Source: SP197 sp965242595
GTDB lineage: Bacteria > Pseudomonadota > Alphaproteobacteria > SP197
Direction of reading: 5' to 3'
Assembly: GCA_965242595.1 (NCBI GenBank)
Contig: OZ251464.1
Location: forward strand, 372,001 to 436,000
Length of the DNA stretch: 64,000 nt
Both the position numbers and the translations under genes were made by a program. A model generated the notes under the pieces. It saw only the letters and a list, made by a program, of their open reading frames with translations. It ran no database searches and was not told the origin of the DNA. This document shows, piece after piece, positions 1-8,732 of this stretch (the first letter of the stretch is position 1; each line of letters opens with the position of its first letter).

Positions 1-1995
1 ATCGACATCCAGCCCGCTGGTGGCGGCCAGGTCCAGAATGTCGCCGGCCAGCGGCTTCAGACGGCGCGGGTCGGTCTGGCTGGCCTCGAAATACTCGTCC
101 ACCAGCAGCTCCAGCCGCCGCAGCGTGCCATGGGCTTCGGCCCGGGCCAGCGGCGGGGTCAGGTGGTCCACCACCACGGCCGCGCTGCGCCGCTTGGCCT
201 GGCTGCCCTCGCCGGGGTCGTTGACGATGAAGGGGTAGAGATGGGGCAGGGGCGGCAGCACCGCCGCCGGAAAGCAGTGCGGCGACAGCGCCAGCGCCTT
301 GCCCGGCAGCCATTCCAGATTGCCGTGCTTGCCCAGATGCACGACGGCATGGACGCCGAAGACATGGGCCAGCCAGATATAGAAGGCGAAGTAGCCGTGG
401 GGCGGCACCAGGTCGGGGTCGTGATAGCTGGCCTTGGGGTCGATGTTGTAGCCGCGGGCGGGCTGCACCCCCAGCACGACATGGCCCCAGCGGCGCATGG
501 CCAGCCGGAAGGCGCCGCCGGCGACGTGAGGGTCGTTCTCCGGCGTCCCCCAGCGTTCCGTCACCGCCCGGCGCGCCGCCTCTGGCAGGGCGGCGAAATG
601 GCGGCGATAGACGGCCAGCGGCAGCGCCTCGCCGCCGTCATCGTCCCGCCCCGCCCGGCGCGCCAGATCGTTGGTGGGCCCGGCCAGCAGCGCCGCCATC
701 AGCGCCCGGCCCGAATCGGGGGCGCCCTCGGCGCGATAGCCGGCACCTGCCAGCGTCGCCAGCACCGCCGCCGCCGAGGCCGGCGTGTCCAGGCCGACGC
801 CGTTGCCGATGCGCCCGTCCCGGTTGGGATAGTTGGCCAGCACCATGGCGATGCGCCGTTCGCGGGCCGGCGTCCTGTGCAGCCGCGTCCAGGCGGCCGC
901 CAGGCGGGCGGTCCAGGCCACGCCGTCGCCATCCGCTTCGTGGCGCACCAGCTGGCATTGGGTTGCCCGGTCGCGCTGGCGGGCCGATTTGAAGGAGATG
1001 GCCCGGGCCAGCAGCCGCCCGTCCACCTCCGGCAGGGCGACGTTCATGGCGATGTCGCGCGGTGCCAGCCCGCGGGTTCCCTGCTGCCACGCCTGGCGCG
1101 TGCCGCCGGCCATCACCGCCTGGATGACAGGGCAGTCGGCGCCATCGAAGGGCGTTGGCCCCCGCTCCTGACCGGGGGCGGCCAGGGCGAAGCCGGTGCA
1201 ATTGACGATGGCGGCCGGCGGGTGGCGGGCCAGCGCTTCCTCCACGAAGGCGGCCGCGCCGGCATCCTTCAGGCTTTGGCAGTAGAACGGCAGCGGGTTC
1301 AGCCCCTGGGCCTGCAATTCCCGCACCAGCGCGTCGATGGGCGCCGTATCGCCGGCCTGCACCAGGGCGCGGTAGAACACCACCGCCACCTTTTGCCGCC
1401 CCGTTCGCCAATGGGCCGCCACCTGGCCCAGCCCGACATCGCCCGCCCCCGGCCAATAGCAGCCGGCCCGGGGCAGCGGCTGCGGTGGCGGTGGTGGCGG
1501 GGCGGGGTGGCCGGCCAGCGCCGCCAGGGCGGCCAGAAAACCGGCGGCATTGGCGGCCCCGCCATGGATCAGATAGGCCCATAACAGGTCGTAATCCGCC
1601 GCCGCCACGGTGGACATCCGGCGCAGCTCCTGGTCTTCGCGGTCGTCGCCCGGCAGCAGCGCCAGGGGGATGCCGTGGCGTTCGGCGGCGGCGGCCAGCT
1701 CGTCGCTGCCATAGCGCCAATAGGCGGCGCCCCCCAGCAGCCGCGCCACCACCGCTTTGGCCCGGGCCACCACCGCTTCGACATAGAGGTCCACCGACAG
1801 GTGGTGGCCCAGCTGCATGGTGTTCGCCAGCCGCAGCGCGGGCACGCCGGCCCCGCGCCGGGATGCCGCCGCCGCCAGCAGCGCCAGTTCGGTATCGGCC
1901 GCCGACAGCACCACCAGCGGGGCCGGGCTCTGGCCCAGATCCACCGCCTGGGAGCCGTCCGCCACCTCGCCGGGGGCCGCCGCCAGCAGATGCAT
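1..1995 (-). CDS. cobN: Cobaltochelatase subunit CobN (3' end beyond window)
   Basis: Large subunit of the ATP-dependent cobaltochelatase that inserts Co2+ into hydrogenobyrinic acid a,c-diamide in the aerobic cobalamin pathway; it works in the cytoplasm with CobS/CobT-type chelatase partners. The first 665 residues are present. The N-terminus MHLLAAAPGEV...DLGQSPAPLVVLSAADTEL and the later stretches HLGKHGNLEWLPGK and HLYPFIVNDPGEG are typical of CobN and magnesium chelatase H proteins, which are about 1200 or more residues long, so roughly half is missing here. The ATG overlaps the cobW stop as TGATG, so the two are translationally coupled. The whole operon lies downstream of the cobalamin riboswitch. 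Confidence 0.93.
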   Translation of the reverse strand, partial: MHLLAAAPGEVADGSQAVDLGQSPAPLVVLSAADTELALLAAAASRRGAGVPALRLANTMQLGHHLSVDLYVEAVVARAKAVVARLLGGAAYWRYGSDELAAAAERHGIPLALLPGDDREDQELRRMSTVAAADYDLLWAYLIHGGAANAAGFLAALAALAGHPAPPPPPPQPLPRAGCYWPGAGDVGLGQVAAHWRTGRQKVAVVFYRALVQAGDTAPIDALVRELQAQGLNPLPFYCQSLKDAGAAAFVEEALARHPPAAIVNCTGFALAAPGQERGPTPFDGADCPVIQAVMAGGTRQAWQQGTRGLAPRDIAMNVALPEVDGRLLARAISFKSARQRDRATQCQLVRHEADGDGVAWTARLAAAWTRLHRTPARERRIAMVLANYPNRDGRIGNGVGLDTPASAAAVLATLAGAGYRAEGAPDSGRALMAALLAGPTNDLARRAGRDDDGGEALPLAVYRRHFAALPEAARRAVTERWGTPENDPHVAGGAFRLAMRRWGHVVLGVQPARGYNIDPKASYHDPDLVPPHGYFAFYIWLAHVFGVHAVVHLGKHGNLEWLPGKALALSPHCFPAAVLPPLPHLYPFIVNDPGEGSQAKRRSAAVVVDHLTPPLARAEAHGTLRRLELLVDEYFEASQTDPRRLKPLAGDILDLAATSGLDVD

Positions 1996-3035
1996 CACAG
2001 CACCCGCCCCCCCAGCTCGGCGGCGATGGCGGCGGGGTTCAGGCCGGCAAGCCCGATCACCGTCAGCGCGCTGGCCCGGGCCTCGCCCGGTGCCCAGGGG
2101 CGGTCGTAATAGCGTTCGAAGCGGTCGCCGACGCCCTGCACGGCGTGGCGCATGGCCTTGCCAGGCACGTCCAGGAAGCCCTTGACGCGCAGCACGTCGT
2201 GATGGGCCACCGCCTGGCGCAGCCGGGCCTCCAGCGCCGCCGGATCGGCCACCGGGCCGAAGCCCAGCCGAAAGGCGGTGAAATCGTCGTGGTCATGCTC
2301 GCCATGGTCGTGATGCGAAGGGCGGCTTGCCAGGTCGTCTTCGGCCGCCGCGCCGATGCCCAGCAGCGCCAGCGCCGCCACCCGCCCCTGCGCCGCCTGG
2401 ATGACCTTGGCCTGGGGCCGGCGGCAGGCATCGACGGCGGCCAGGGCCCGCGCCTTGGCCGCCTCGTCCATCAGGTCTGCCTTGTTCAGCACGATCAGAT
2501 CGGCGGCCGCGATCTGCTCTTCGAACACCTCATGCAGCGGGTTGTCGTGGTCCAGATTGGGGTCGGCCCGGCGCTGGCGGGCGATGGCGGCGGGGTCGTC
2601 GGCGAAACGGCCGGCGGCCAGGGCGGCGCCGTCGATCACGGCGACAACCCCGTCCACCGTGGTCCTCGTCTTCACCTCCGGCCAGGCAAAGGCCTTGACC
2701 AGCGGTTTGGGCAGCGCCAGGCCGCTGGTCTCGATGACGATGTGTTCGGGCGGGCGATCGCGCTCGATCAGCCCCTGCACGGTGGGCAGGAAATCGTCGG
2801 CCACGGTGCAGCAGATGCAGCCGTTGGCGAGCTCCACGATATCGCCTGCGCCGCAGCCCTCCAGGCCCAGCCCGCAGACCAGCTCCCGATCCACCCCTTC
2901 CTCGCCGAACTCGTTGACCACGAAGGCAAAGCGGCGCCCGCCGGCATTCGCCATCAGATGGCGCACCAGGGTGGTTTTGCCGGCGCCCAGAAAGCCGGTC
3001 ACCACCGTGGCCGGAATCTTCTCCCCCGTCTTCAT
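1995..3035 (-). CDS. cobW: CobW, GTP-binding metallochaperone of cobalamin synthesis
   Basis: COG0523 G3E-type P-loop GTPase of 346 residues, thought to deliver cobalt to the cobaltochelatase. Walker A is GFLGAGKT (residues 14-21), the metal-binding CxCC is CICC (73-76), and an NKAD guanine-specificity motif lies near the middle. A histidine/aspartate-rich linker (HHDHGEHDHDD) precedes the CobW C-terminal domain, as is common for metal-binding members of the family. It sits between cobP and cobN, 7 bp after cobP and overlapping cobN by one base. Because cobN is adjacent, a role in cobalt rather than zinc handling is the natural reading. Confidence 0.95.
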   Translation of the reverse strand: MKTGEKIPATVVTGFLGAGKTTLVRHLMANAGGRRFAFVVNEFGEEGVDRELVCGLGLEGCGAGDIVELANGCICCTVADDFLPTVQGLIERDRPPEHIVIETSGLALPKPLVKAFAWPEVKTRTTVDGVVAVIDGAALAAGRFADDPAAIARQRRADPNLDHDNPLHEVFEEQIAAADLIVLNKADLMDEAAKARALAAVDACRRPQAKVIQAAQGRVAALALLGIGAAAEDDLASRPSHHDHGEHDHDDFTAFRLGFGPVADPAALEARLRQAVAHHDVLRVKGFLDVPGKAMRHAVQGVGDRFERYYDRPWAPGEARASALTVIGLAGLNPAAIAAELGGRVL

Positions 3036-3042
3036 CCTTCCC

Positions 3043-3636
3043 TCACCCTCCTTCGCCCGCTTTGGGTTGTTTCAAAATCTGGGGCAGGCCGGCCACCACC
3101 CACAGCACGCGTCCGGCCACGGCCGCAACCTTGCGGTTCAGCAGGCCGGCATGATCGCGAAAGCGCCGCGTTTCGGCATGGACGGGAACGATGCCCTGGC
3201 CCACCTCGTTGGCAACCACCGTCACCGGCCCCCGCGCCGCCGCCAGTGCCGCCGCCAGCCGCGCGCCTTCGGCTTCGGGGGAACGCCCGGCCGCCATCGC
3301 ATTGGCCAGCCACAGGGTCAGGCAATCGATCAGCACCGCCCGGCCCGGTCCGGCCTGGGCGGCCAGCGCATCGGCCAGCGCCAACGGTTCTTCCAGCGTC
3401 GTCCAGCCCTGGCCCCGCCGTGCCCGGTGGCGGGCGATGCGCTGGGCCATCTCGTCGTCGCCGGCCGTGCCGGTGGCGATGTAGATGTTCTCCAGCCCGC
3501 GCGCCGCCACCTCCCGCTCGGCAAAGGCGCTCTTGCCCGAAGCGGCCCCGCCCAGCACCAGGCAGACCAGCGGGTTGCCACCCTCACCGGGCGGCGGCGC
3601 GAAGGTTCCGGGCGCGGGGGCATCGGCTGTGTCCAA
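3043..3636 (-). CDS. cobP: Adenosylcobinamide kinase / guanylyltransferase (CobP/CobU)
   Basis: Bifunctional enzyme that phosphorylates adenosylcobinamide and then attaches GMP, giving AdoCbi-GDP for CobS. It has 197 residues with a P-loop GGAASGKS at 29-36. The RHRARRG segment and the HAETRRFRDHAG region are also family-typical. The only in-frame start upstream of the P-loop is TTG at 3636, preceded by GGAGG at 3645-3641, so a TTG start is chosen. It is the first gene after the cobalamin riboswitch and heads the cobP-cobW-cobN operon. Confidence 0.93.
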   Translation of the reverse strand: MDTADAPAPGTFAPPPGEGGNPLVCLVLGGAASGKSAFAEREVAARGLENIYIATGTAGDDEMAQRIARHRARRGQGWTTLEEPLALADALAAQAGPGRAVLIDCLTLWLANAMAAGRSPEAEGARLAAALAAARGPVTVVANEVGQGIVPVHAETRRFRDHAGLLNRKVAAVAGRVLWVVAGLPQILKQPKAGEGG

Positions 3637-3694
3637 ACGACCTCCCTCCGAGGCGCGTTCTCCGGCGGGCGCCGCGCAGCGCGGCCACCGCCAT

Positions 3695-3870
3695 CCATCG
3701 GAACGGCAAGGTCTCCTGGCTCCGGCTTATGCGACCTTCTCGAGGCCCCTTCCCGGCTGGCGCCAGTGGGTTGCCGCCTCGGTCTCGCCGTTACAGTTGC
3801 GGGGGCAGCGCCGGCCTTCGCCCGAAGGCGTCACCGGCTTCCCTCGTCCCGTTCCGCCGCCACCCTAGCA
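3695..3870 (-). promoter_or_regulatory. Cobalamin (AdoCbl) riboswitch upstream of cobP
   Basis: Read on the minus strand, the leader contains the conserved cobalamin aptamer elements in order: GGGAAGCCGGTG near 3846, GCTGCCCCCGCAACTGTAA near 3805-3787, CCACTGG, GGGAAGG, and the B12 box AGCCAGGAGACC at about 3720-3707. The cobP start is about 70 bases downstream. A G+C-rich inverted repeat (about 3665-3680) follows the B12 box and could form the expression platform that hides the GGAGG of cobP; this last point is inference. Rising coenzyme B12 should repress cobP-cobW-cobN. Confidence 0.95.
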
Positions 3871-4057
3871 GACCCCCACGCCTGCCGCCATAGCCCCCAA
3901 ACCTGGCAGGGCGACCCTGCGGGCATCCGCCCCGGCCAGCCGATGGGGCCTTCCCCCTCCCCTGCCGCCGTGCTATCGATAGGGCGCGATATCCCTTCCA
4001 TGGCAGCGAGAGCGCACCATGTATAGGGAGGTGTGTTGCAACCTGGAGAGAGACCCG

Positions 4058-4282
4058 ATGATCGTCGACAGCTATGCCCAGACCCGCGAAGAGGCCGACG
4101 AAGAGGCGCGTCGTCGTCGCCAGGATCCGGCGTTTGCCGAATACGTCACCGAGATCGAGCCCTCCCCCTATGGCGGCTTCCGTATCCATTCGGTCTCGGT
4201 CGAATGGATCGTCGATGGCCTCATCGACGGTCCGGCCGTGATGCCTGGCCTCGACATCGTCCTTGGCTCCGCCAGGCGATGA
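4058..4282 (+). CDS. Small protein of unknown function (74 aa)
   Basis: Not recognised. The acidic/charged N-terminal half (QTREEADEEARRRR) is followed by a predicted mixed alpha/beta C-terminal part with the segment IEPSPYGGFRIHSVSVEW. The ATG at 4058 has GGAGAG seven bases upstream and is preferred over the in-frame ATG at 4019, which lacks a ribosome site. The stop overlaps the next start as ATGA, so the two form a coupled pair. Base composition is less G+C-biased than in the cobalamin genes on either side, suggesting an acquired module. Confidence 0.7.
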   Translation: MIVDSYAQTREEADEEARRRRQDPAFAEYVTEIEPSPYGGFRIHSVSVEWIVDGLIDGPAVMPGLDIVLGSARR

Positions 4283-4707
4283 ACGACCGACCCGAGGACG
4301 GGGACAGTGTGATCGAGCCTGCTGTCGATAACAGGCAGCTTTCCGGCGAGATTGTCAAGATCGAGCATCGGCGGCTCGACGGACAAAACAAACGAATGGA
4401 GTTGGCACACCGCGTCCTCGACCTCCGCGATCAGAAGGATCAGCGCCAAGCCGAGTTCGCCACCAAACAACTCGAAGCGAACGAGCGTGCCGACGTTCGC
4501 CGCCATAATCTTGCTTCAAGGATCGTCTGGATCGCTACCGTTCTCATAGCCGCCATTCTCGTCGTCTCTATCGCGTCGATGCTCTTCGGCACGCCCGAAC
4601 AGTCCACGGTAGCGGCCACGCTACTGAAGTACTTCGGCACCGCCGCCGGTGGCGCTGGCGTCGGTTATGCGGCGCTTACAGCCATGCGCCGTCTGCTCCG
4701 GCATTGA
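4279..4707 (+). CDS. Small coiled-coil, two-helix membrane protein (142 aa)
   Basis: Function unknown. Residues 24-80 are highly charged and helical, probably a coiled coil, followed by a clear membrane helix at about 82-104 and a second hydrophobic glycine/alanine-rich segment at about 112-136. The open frame extends upstream to 4033, but the ATG at 4279, overlapping the previous stop (ATGA), is the sensible start. It faces the unrelated two-helix membrane gene at 4744-5769. The pair with the 74-aa gene sits beside a DNA methyltransferase inside the cobalamin locus, so a defence or stress role is possible but unproven. Confidence 0.72.
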   Translation: MNDRPEDGDSVIEPAVDNRQLSGEIVKIEHRRLDGQNKRMELAHRVLDLRDQKDQRQAEFATKQLEANERADVRRHNLASRIVWIATVLIAAILVVSIASMLFGTPEQSTVAATLLKYFGTAAGGAGVGYAALTAMRRLLRH

Positions 4708-4713
4708 GAGTGA

Positions 4714-4740
4714 CACCGCCTCCCGCCGCGCCGGGCGGTG
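4714..4740. terminator. Hairpin between convergent genes
   Basis: CACCGCC at 4714-4720 pairs with GGCGGTG at 4734-4740, and an inner CCCG/CGGG can extend the stem. It lies exactly between two convergent stops (4707 and 4744). There is no T-run on either side, so it would be a bidirectional transcription barrier rather than a canonical intrinsic terminator. Confidence 0.45.
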
Positions 4741-4743
4741 CGC

Positions 4744-5769
4744 TCAGCCTTCGCCGTCGCTTCCAGGTCGCCGGACGGCGCCCTTGATGACTTCAAGGGT
4801 GCGCGCACTGCCGCCCGGGCCGCCTCCCTGGCGGGCGATATAGCCGCTGGGCACATTCTCATAAACGGCGCGGGCCGCTTCCAGAACCACCGCGTCCTTG
4901 GCCGCCTCGTCCGCCGCCGCGCGGTGGAAGGCCTGCAAGGTCTGGATGCTGACCGCCCGGTGCTTGTTGACGCTCGCCAGATGCAGGTTGGCAAGCACGA
5001 TGCGGCCAGACCAGACGGCGGCATAGAACAGCACCGAAATCGCGATCACCCGCCCGCCGAGACGATAGATCGCTTCCCAGAGATTCGCGGGAGTTTCGCC
5101 GAGCAGCCCGAACATGAGCGCGATGGCGAGGCCCAATGAAGCCGCCGCGAAGATGCCCGTCGGCCAGAGCCACCGTTTGCCGCGCTTTTCGGCTGCCTCC
5201 GCTTCGTCGCGGAACTCATAGGTAAATTCGGCAGCACCGGCTTCCCCCGCCGCAGCACGGGCTGCCTCCACCGCCGCGTCGATCTCGTTCTTCCGTTCTT
5301 CGACATGAGCATCCGCTTTCTTAAAGAGTTCGGCCATGTCGTCCCTGTCACCCTTCATCTGGGCGCTCCAATTCTGGATCTTACCCGCACGAAGCGCCAG
5401 CAAGGGCATCCAGGGTCCTATCGTAGTGATAGCGCCTTGGATTTGCTGTTTCATTTTTGAAGCGATGTTGTTGCGTATAGAATTGGGATCGCCGCTTGCA
5501 AGGCTGAAATCATCGATCTGTCGGAAATACTCACCAATCTGCGACAGATATGTCACTGCCGTATCGATAACAGCGCCATCGACGATAACAATTGGAAGCG
5601 AACCTATTTCCTCGACAAGCCAGAATATTGTGTCGATGTCGCCCTCGATATCCTCGAAGGTCAGCTCCCCCCATCGCCCGCGCTTGATGTAATGCTCCTT
5701 CTGCGATGCCAGCTTCTTGATCGCCTCGCACGCAGCTTCGAATTTCTCAATTTGCGCTCGATCCGCCAT
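4744..5769 (-). CDS. Two-helix membrane protein with large cytoplasmic helical domain (341 aa)
   Basis: Function unknown. Residues 1-135 are a soluble helical domain; 140-195 are very charged and Ala/Glu-rich, likely a coiled coil; membrane helices lie at about 200-222 and 240-262. The remaining 80 residues form a cytoplasmic tail with NKHRAVSIQTLQAF and KDAVVLEAAR. From memory, tails of this kind occur in uncharacterised membrane proteins of variable regions, but I cannot assign a family. The N-terminal half uses more A/T-rich codons than the surrounding cobalamin genes. It lies 71 bp downstream of, and on the same strand as, the large methyltransferase gene, so the two may be cotranscribed. 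Confidence 0.75.
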   Translation of the reverse strand: MADRAQIEKFEAACEAIKKLASQKEHYIKRGRWGELTFEDIEGDIDTIFWLVEEIGSLPIVIVDGAVIDTAVTYLSQIGEYFRQIDDFSLASGDPNSIRNNIASKMKQQIQGAITTIGPWMPLLALRAGKIQNWSAQMKGDRDDMAELFKKADAHVEERKNEIDAAVEAARAAAGEAGAAEFTYEFRDEAEAAEKRGKRWLWPTGIFAAASLGLAIALMFGLLGETPANLWEAIYRLGGRVIAISVLFYAAVWSGRIVLANLHLASVNKHRAVSIQTLQAFHRAAADEAAKDAVVLEAARAVYENVPSGYIARQGGGPGGSARTLEVIKGAVRRPGSDGEG

Positions 5770-5840
5770 GGCTCACACTCCCTTTCCCAGCACCCGGCTA
5801 CCCTGCGATATGCTCTCACCCACAGCCCGGATCAACCCCA

Positions 5841-8732
5841 TCACCCCACCGGGCGCGTAGCCTTGCCGCCGTGAACGCTGGGTTCGGCGCACCATTGCCG
5901 GCGCAGCACGGCCAGCGGTTCCAGCACCGCTTCCGGCAGGCCCAGCCAGTCGATCAGAACGGCACGGTCCAGCGCCTGGCGGCTCTCGTCGCGCCAGGCC
6001 TCGTTGGCGGGCAGGAACGAACGCTCCCGAAAGGCAGCAAGAATCGCCCGCGCCTGCGCCAGCTGCCCGCCGTCCAGCGCGCGCGGGTCGATCGCGGCAA
6101 GGCCGGGCAGGGCGCTCAGCGTCAGCACGGCGCGCCCTTGTTGTTGCCGCGTTCCCAGCCACCAGAAGGCCAGCAGGCCCAGGGTGGTGTTGGCCCACAG
6201 CAGCAGCGGCGCCTCCCAGGCCTCGTCATGGGGGCGAAAGCCGGGCCAGGCCCGCCCGCCGATGGTGGCTTGCGGCGTCAGGCAGGCGGCCAGCGGTTGC
6301 GAATTGATCTGGAAGTCCTGGTTGAAGTGCAACCGTGTGGCGGCGCGATTCCACAAAGCGGCGGCCCTGGCGGCCTGGCCCGCCCGCGGCCGGCCCTCCG
6401 CATCCGCCGCCACCGCCAGCCGCGTTTCCCGCGCCGCGTCATGGCGCCAGAGCACGGGATAGCTCGCCATGGCCGCCCTGGCCGTGGAATGGATGTCGAA
6501 GGGGCCGCGCGGCCTGCCGTCTTTGCCGCTCTCCACACCGTTGATGTCGCGATGGAGTGGCCCCCTTTCGCCGAGTTCTCCCAGGCGGACGATGGGAAGC
6601 GGCAGCGGCCGTTCCAGCCGGGGCAGGGCCAGCCTTCCCTCCCGCAGCGCCATGGCGGCGCCCGCCAGCAACGGTTCGCGCAGGCCGGCACAGCCGGTCT
6701 CGCTGAACGGCGCCCGCACGAAGCAACCGGCCCGCGCCCTGTCGCCGACCGTCAAAATCCCGTCGCCTGCGCCCGGCAGATGGCGGATGGCGCGGGCGGT
6801 CTCCACCGCCTCCAGCAGCGTCGCCGGGCGGCGGTCGAGATTGACGAAGCAGGCCGGCCCACCGGGCGCGCCGTCCTTGCGGCGGGTGGCGACGATCAGC
6901 ACCTCGGCCATGCCGGTATCGGCGGAAAAGGCCCGTTCCGTCGCCCCGGTGGCGGCGATGGCCACCACCGTCAGGTCGCGATACCGGGCCGCCAGCAACG
7001 CCCGCATCCCGCGCCAGGATCGGCCTTGCAAACAGGAGGCGGGCAGCACCAGGGCGATGGTGCCGCCGGGCGCCACCTTGGCATGGGCCAGGTCCACGAA
7101 ATTCGAAGCCAGCCCGGCATTGCCGTGGCCGGCGGGCATCTCCTGGCCGCGGCGAATCTGCTCCAGCCGCTGCGACATCGCCCGCTGTTCGTCTGCCGAG
7201 GTCTTGAAGCCGGCGAAGGAAGGCACCGGCATGCCGGTCGCTTCATGGTTGGTGGGCCGTGTGAAGGGCGGGTTCATGATCACCAGGTTCATGGTGCCGT
7301 GGGCCAGATCGACCTGCAGCACCTCCCGTTCCTCGCGCTCCGCGCCGGCGCCGCGCACCCGGTTGGCGCGGGTGCCGAACAACGACCACGCGGCCTCGTC
7401 CCAGATCAGATCCAGCGCGCCGATGGCGGCCTGCCTGCCCGCCTGCTCGCCATAGGGCAGGGTAACGATGCGGGTATCGGCAAAGGTGCAGGCGGGATGG
7501 GCGCTGGAAAGCGTGGTGGCGGTCAGGTGGGTGGCGGCGGGCATGATATCGGCGGCGATCAGCGCGCGTTCCATCATGGCGGCGTGAATGGTGCCATCGT
7601 CGCCACCGGCCAGGCGGTGGCGGCTGCGGGCGGCGCGATAGGCGGCCCCGATCAGCGCGCCGGTGCCACAGGCGAAATCGGCCATGCGCAATTCGGCCAC
7701 CTCTTGCGGCCACGACCAATCGATCGCCAGCCTGGCAACGGCCATCTCCGCCAGCAGCGCGGCCGAGGCGGGCAGCGTGTAGAAGGTTGCCAGGAATTTG
7801 CGGTCGGCGATCAACCGCTGAAACATACGCCCCGAAAGGTCGTGCTGGCTGGTGGCGCCCAGGGCGGCGAGATCGTTGGCAAGCCCCTCCAGCTGTTCCA
7901 GGATCTTCTGCGCGATGCCGTCGGGAACGATGCGCAAAAGGTCGCTGGCGACGGCGAAAATCGGCCAATAGTTGATCTCGTCCAGAACACGCTGCCAGCA
8001 CTCCAGCAGCTTCGTCTTCAGCGGTCCGCCGGCCACCTGGCCATGCAGCCCGGCCAGCGGTGGAATGTCGTGGGCACCGGCAACGGCGGTGTGAAAGCAC
8101 AGCGCGTTGGCGACGATGGCCATGGCCATGCGCCAAGTCTGCTCGCCCTTCTCCTGGCGCAGGATGGCGGCGATCCCTTGTAGAGTGTCGGCCCCGGCCT
8201 CGCGCAGCGCCAGCGCTGCCCCGCCGATCCCCACCTCCAGCACCGTCACACCCTGCGCGATGCGGCTTTCCGAAAGGGCGGCCAGTTCGATGGCGGCGGC
8301 CACATCGTCGATGCCGCCGGCGATCCAGCCTTCCTGCGGCCAGCGTTCGGGGCGCTGCGCCGTGCCCGTGAAAACGCAATAGCGAAAGCAGGCGCCCTCG
8401 ATCCCGGCGGCAATATCGCCCCCGCCTTGGCGCAGCGCCTCGGGGATGCGCAGGGCCAGCGCCTGTTCCACCGCCCGGCCGCTTGCAGCCAGTGTCTCAC
8501 CCAGGCGTCGGATGGCGTCCTGTTCCACGCCGCGGGCCGGTTCGAACTCCGTCTCCACGATCACCGGCAGGCCGCCGGGATGGAGAACCACCACATCCGG
8601 GCGCCGGGCGGCAATGTGCAGAACCGCGGTCCGCTCCGAACCCAGCGTGCCCTTCCAGCGCGGATGCTTGCGGCCCAGCACCTCTGCCAGGCGGGCGTTG
8701 AAGGCCGGCTCAGTCTCCCGCGCCCCGGTCAC
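5841..8732 (-). CDS. Large N6-adenine DNA methyltransferase, possible single-chain restriction-modification enzyme
   Basis: 963 residues. The SAM-binding motif I is DFACGTGAL (352-360) and the catalytic motif IV is NPPF (487-490), the order of gamma-class N6-adenine methylases. The N-terminal 100 residues contain RPDVVVL (44-50) followed by PVIVETEFEP (56-65), which looks like a PD-(D/E)xK nuclease core whose usual lysine is replaced by Glu62. The region after the methylase could hold a target-recognition domain. This is the layout of type IIG or PglX-like enzymes. The GTG start at 8732 overlaps the cobC 3' end by 23 bp, so it is probably read through from cobS-cobC. Methylase assignment is firm; nuclease activity is inference. 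Confidence 0.85.
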   Translation of the reverse strand: MTGARETEPAFNARLAEVLGRKHPRWKGTLGSERTAVLHIAARRPDVVVLHPGGLPVIVETEFEPARGVEQDAIRRLGETLAASGRAVEQALALRIPEALRQGGGDIAAGIEGACFRYCVFTGTAQRPERWPQEGWIAGGIDDVAAAIELAALSESRIAQGVTVLEVGIGGAALALREAGADTLQGIAAILRQEKGEQTWRMAMAIVANALCFHTAVAGAHDIPPLAGLHGQVAGGPLKTKLLECWQRVLDEINYWPIFAVASDLLRIVPDGIAQKILEQLEGLANDLAALGATSQHDLSGRMFQRLIADRKFLATFYTLPASAALLAEMAVARLAIDWSWPQEVAELRMADFACGTGALIGAAYRAARSRHRLAGGDDGTIHAAMMERALIAADIMPAATHLTATTLSSAHPACTFADTRIVTLPYGEQAGRQAAIGALDLIWDEAAWSLFGTRANRVRGAGAEREEREVLQVDLAHGTMNLVIMNPPFTRPTNHEATGMPVPSFAGFKTSADEQRAMSQRLEQIRRGQEMPAGHGNAGLASNFVDLAHAKVAPGGTIALVLPASCLQGRSWRGMRALLAARYRDLTVVAIAATGATERAFSADTGMAEVLIVATRRKDGAPGGPACFVNLDRRPATLLEAVETARAIRHLPGAGDGILTVGDRARAGCFVRAPFSETGCAGLREPLLAGAAMALREGRLALPRLERPLPLPIVRLGELGERGPLHRDINGVESGKDGRPRGPFDIHSTARAAMASYPVLWRHDAARETRLAVAADAEGRPRAGQAARAAALWNRAATRLHFNQDFQINSQPLAACLTPQATIGGRAWPGFRPHDEAWEAPLLLWANTTLGLLAFWWLGTRQQQGRAVLTLSALPGLAAIDPRALDGGQLAQARAILAAFRERSFLPANEAWRDESRQALDRAVLIDWLGLPEAVLEPLAVLRRQWCAEPSVHGGKATRPVG

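Noticed and set aside
130..3893. Long plus-strand frames opposite cobN, cobW and cobP
   Set aside because: They are His/Gln/Gly/Arg-rich antisense translations of the cobalamin genes.
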